This document shows positions 6,266 through 7,686 of a stretch of DNA of 7,686 nt, one piece after another. The notes under the pieces are model-generated. The model was not told the origin of the DNA and ran no database searches. It saw nothing but the letters and a program-made list of their open reading frames with translations. Source of the stretch: an uncultured Granulosicoccus sp. (GTDB taxonomy: Bacteria; Pseudomonadota; Gammaproteobacteria; Granulosicoccales; Granulosicoccaceae); assembly GCA_938016235.1 (NCBI GenBank), contig CALLPU010000298.1, forward strand, positions 1 through 7,686, written 5' to 3'. The stretch's first letter is position 1. Each line of letters starts with the position of its first letter. The translations under genes and the position numbers were made by a program.

Positions 6266-6362
6266 GCGCCGCCGTTGGCCTGTGGTCCATTGGCGCTGTG
6301 CTCGTGCCAGTGATGCGGTTAGCACTCTGGTGCGTTTCTGCGTCGTCGAGCAATTTCCAACC

Positions 6363-6379
6363 TGTTACTTTTCGTAACA
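6363..6379. promoter_or_regulatory. Perfect 17-bp palindrome, candidate operator
   Basis: TGTTAC-TTTTC-GTAACA is a perfect inverted repeat with 6-bp arms. Single arms recur as GTAACA at 6430-6435 and TGTTAC at 6621-6626 in the same intergenic region. The palindrome lies about 110 bp upstream of the putative -10, a position compatible with an activator or a distal operator. The cognate regulator is not recognised. Confidence 0.4.
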
Positions 6380-6486
6380 TCCGTGTTGCCACCGGTCTCT
6401 GATCGATGCGGTTTGACTTCGCAAAACTTGTAACACTTTGTTTTTTATCATTATTAATCAACGCAGGGCTGTGTGGATAGTTTCTC

Positions 6487-6492
6487 TATACT
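6487..6492 (+). promoter_or_regulatory. Putative -10 element of the ABC binding-protein gene
   Basis: TATACT matches the sigma-70 -10 consensus TATAAT at five of six positions. The expected -35 region (around 6463-6469) is poor, suggesting an activator-dependent promoter. An AT-rich tract lies just upstream. Transcription would begin near 6499 and give a leader of about 180 nt. Confidence 0.4.
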
Positions 6493-6519
6493 TACCGCAA
6501 GCTTTTGTGGGTCGGGCAT

Positions 6520-6618
6520 AGCACCTGTGCTTTGCTAACACTAATTTGTGTTAGCCCAGGTTCGGAGGCCAGCACGAGCTTTATGTCGGCACACCACAGC
6601 CAAGCGCTGGCGCCCTCC
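6520..6618 (+). promoter_or_regulatory. Three-hairpin structured leader upstream of the ABC binding protein
   Basis: Hairpin 1 is AGCAC-CT-GTGCT (6520-6531); with a 2-nt loop it would have to open slightly. Hairpin 2 is a perfect 8-bp stem, GCTAACAC/GTGTTAGC (6534-6541 and 6548-6555), with loop TAATTT. Hairpin 3 pairs CGGAGG (6563-6568) with CCTCCG (6614-6619) and CCAGC (6569-6573) with GCTGG (6606-6610), with a 3-nt bulge. None is followed by a T run, so they are not simple terminators. GTGCT of hairpin 1 could instead pair with AGCAC at 6571-6575 in hairpin 3. I could not match it to a known riboswitch class, including the guanidine-I type sometimes found before amide or urea transporters. 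Confidence 0.4.
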
Positions 6619-6679
6619 GCTGTTACGTGCTTATGCGGGTTGTCAGCCATCAACAAAGTACCCCTAGGAGAGTGAATTA

Positions 6680-7686
6680 ATGAGTAAGAAAAACACTACC
6701 GGTAACTGGTCACGTCGCGACGTGCTCAAGGCCAGTGCAGCCTCTACGGCTATTGCCGGTGCACCGATGTTCTTTTCACGCCACGCGTACGGCGCTGATT
6801 ACGTTAACAACCCTGGCGACGCAGGAACCGTCACGCTAGGTTTTAACGTACCTCAGTCTGGTGCCTACGCCGACGAAGGTGCTGATGAGCTGCGCGCCTA
6901 CAAACTGGCTGTCAAACACCTGAACGGCGAAGGTGACGGCGGCATGATGAATACCATGCAGCCCAGTGAACTCAAGGGCAACGGTATCCTCGGCAAGAAG
7001 GTGGAATACGTAACCGGCGACACGCAAACCAAGAGTGACGCAGCTCGAGCATCTGCCAAGCGCATGATCGAAAAGGATGGCGTTGTCATGGTCACAGGCG
7101 GATCGTCGTCTGGTGTTGCGGTTGCGGTACAAAGCCTGTGTCAGGACGCTGGCATCATCTTCATGGCCGGTTTGACTCACGCTAACGACACCACGGGCAA
7201 GGACAAGCGAGCCAATGGTTTTCGCCACTTCTTCAATGCCTACATGTCAGGTGCAGCGCTGGGGCCCGTGTTGGAAAATGCCTACGGCAACGAACGACGC
7301 GCCTATCACCTCACAGCGGATTACAACTGGGGCTGGACTCAACAGGAATCCATTCAGGCCTCTACTGAAAACATCGGCTGGAACACCGTTGAAAAAGTGC
7401 TGACGCCTGTTGGCGCCGGCGACTTCAGCCAGTACATCACACCGGTTCTGAATTCAGGTGCTGATACGCTGATCCTTAACCACTATGGCAAGGACATGAT
7501 CAACTCGCTGACTCAGGCTATACAGTTCGGTCTGAAGGACAAGCTGGTTGACGGCAAAGAGTTCCAGATCGTTGTACCTCTGTACTCTCGCCTGATGGCT
7601 CAGGGTGCTGGCGAAAACGTTCAAGGCATCTTCGGTTCCACCAACTGGCACTGGTCTTTGTCTGATGCGGGCAGCCAGGCCTTCGT
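6680..7686 (+). CDS. ABC transporter substrate-binding protein, amide/urea type, Tat signal (partial, 3' end missing)
   Basis: ATG at 6680 opens a frame that runs uninterrupted to the end of the window, giving 335 complete residues. The N-terminus NWSRRDVLKASAASTAIAG (9-27) is a twin-arginine signal peptide (SRRxxLK), with cleavage probably near HAYGA (38-39). The mature part is a periplasmic binding protein of the branched-chain amino acid/amide type (Peripla_BP_6), related to UrtA and FmdD. Visible family features are VTLGFNVPQSGAYADEG (51-67), GKKVEYVTGDTQTKSDAA (105-122), the ligand-cleft segment VTGGSSSGVAVAV (138-150), ADYNWGWT (213-220) and GADTLILNHYGKDM (260-273). It should capture a small solute and deliver it to an ABC permease probably encoded downstream. 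The substrate cannot be told. The start is supported by AGGAG 9 nt upstream. Regulation probably involves the long structured leader. Confidence 0.93.
   Translation, partial: MSKKNTTGNWSRRDVLKASAASTAIAGAPMFFSRHAYGADYVNNPGDAGTVTLGFNVPQSGAYADEGADELRAYKLAVKHLNGEGDGGMMNTMQPSELKGNGILGKKVEYVTGDTQTKSDAARASAKRMIEKDGVVMVTGGSSSGVAVAVQSLCQDAGIIFMAGLTHANDTTGKDKRANGFRHFFNAYMSGAALGPVLENAYGNERRAYHLTADYNWGWTQQESIQASTENIGWNTVEKVLTPVGAGDFSQYITPVLNSGADTLILNHYGKDMINSLTQAIQFGLKDKLVDGKEFQIVVPLYSRLMAQGAGENVQGIFGSTNWHWSLSDAGSQAF

Larger units (their letters stand above)
6266..6679 (+). other. 414-bp non-coding region: promoter and long leader of the ABC binding-protein gene
   Basis: No supported gene is seen on either strand. 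From left to right it holds a short weak stem (GCAC/GTGC at 6322-6333), the TGTTAC-N5-GTAACA palindrome (6363-6379), an AT-rich tract (about 6437-6460), a good -10 element (6487-6492) and three consecutive hairpins (6520-6618). The ribosome-binding site AGGAG (6666-6670) lies 9 nt before the ATG at 6680. Confidence 0.7.

Noticed and set aside
6313..6402. Small 29-codon frame in the engB downstream region
   Set aside because: No Shine-Dalgarno sequence, composition like random sequence, and it overlaps the TGTTAC palindrome.
6039..6461. 140-codon minus-strand frame over the engB end and downstream region
   Set aside because: About half is antisense to engB, there is no ribosome-binding site, and the translation resembles no protein.
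6437..6470. Possible IHF site in the AT-rich tract
   Set aside because: AATCAA fits the first half of the consensus, but the TTR half at the right distance is absent.
6511..6540. Possible sigma-54 promoter near the TAGCAC / TTTGC words
   Set aside because: The GG-N10-GC core spacing required for sigma-54 is not met.
6499..6679. Guanidine-I (ykkC) riboswitch upstream of the amide/urea-type binding protein
   Set aside because: The conserved ykkC sequence blocks are not seen. Only fragments such as GGTTCGGAGG resemble parts of it.

Overview
The window looks like ordinary chromosomal DNA of a gammaproteobacterium, probably an aquatic or marine one. The main evidence is the engB / cytochrome c4 / dsbA neighbourhood, which resembles the polA-engB-cc4-dsbA region of pseudomonads. 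The amide/urea-type ABC substrate-binding protein and the mid-range GC content fit this. The lineage cannot be fixed from sequence reading alone. There are no insertion sequences, phage genes, CRISPR repeats, rRNA or tRNA genes.

Left block, all on the plus strand (2-3804). It begins with the 3' end of an IclR-family regulator (2-250). Next come a histidinol-phosphate aminotransferase, hisC (306-1367), and an exported, probably outer-membrane, beta-rich protein of unknown function that overlaps hisC by 8 bp (1360-2412). After a 148-bp gap come a calcineurin-like metallophosphoesterase (2561-3226, probable TTG start) and a small exported protein of unknown function (3223-3804) that overlaps it by 4 bp. 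A bidirectional hairpin terminator (3839-3868) closes this block and also serves the convergent dsbA.

Middle block, minus strand (3904-5515). This holds dsbA, a periplasmic thiol oxidase that here carries a twin-arginine-type signal peptide, and a diheme cytochrome c4 gene upstream of it. They are separated by 346 bp without a gene. That gap contains several inverted repeats, including a nested 67-nt element about 70 bp upstream of the dsbA start.

Right block, plus strand (5660-7686). engB, a ribosome-assembly GTPase, is divergent from cytochrome c4. The shared intergenic region contains interleaved direct and inverted repeats. A 414-bp non-coding region follows, with a 17-bp palindrome (TGTTAC-N5-GTAACA), a good -10 element, and a probable leader of about 180 nt with three successive hairpins. 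It leads into a Tat-exported ABC transporter substrate-binding protein that runs off the window.

Functional themes are envelope and periplasm: disulfide formation, c-type cytochrome electron transfer, solute capture and an outer-membrane-like protein, together with housekeeping genes (hisC, engB). I see no clearly new multi-gene system. The best leads are the structured leader of the substrate-binding protein, the two uncharacterised exported proteins, and the Tat-type DsbA.
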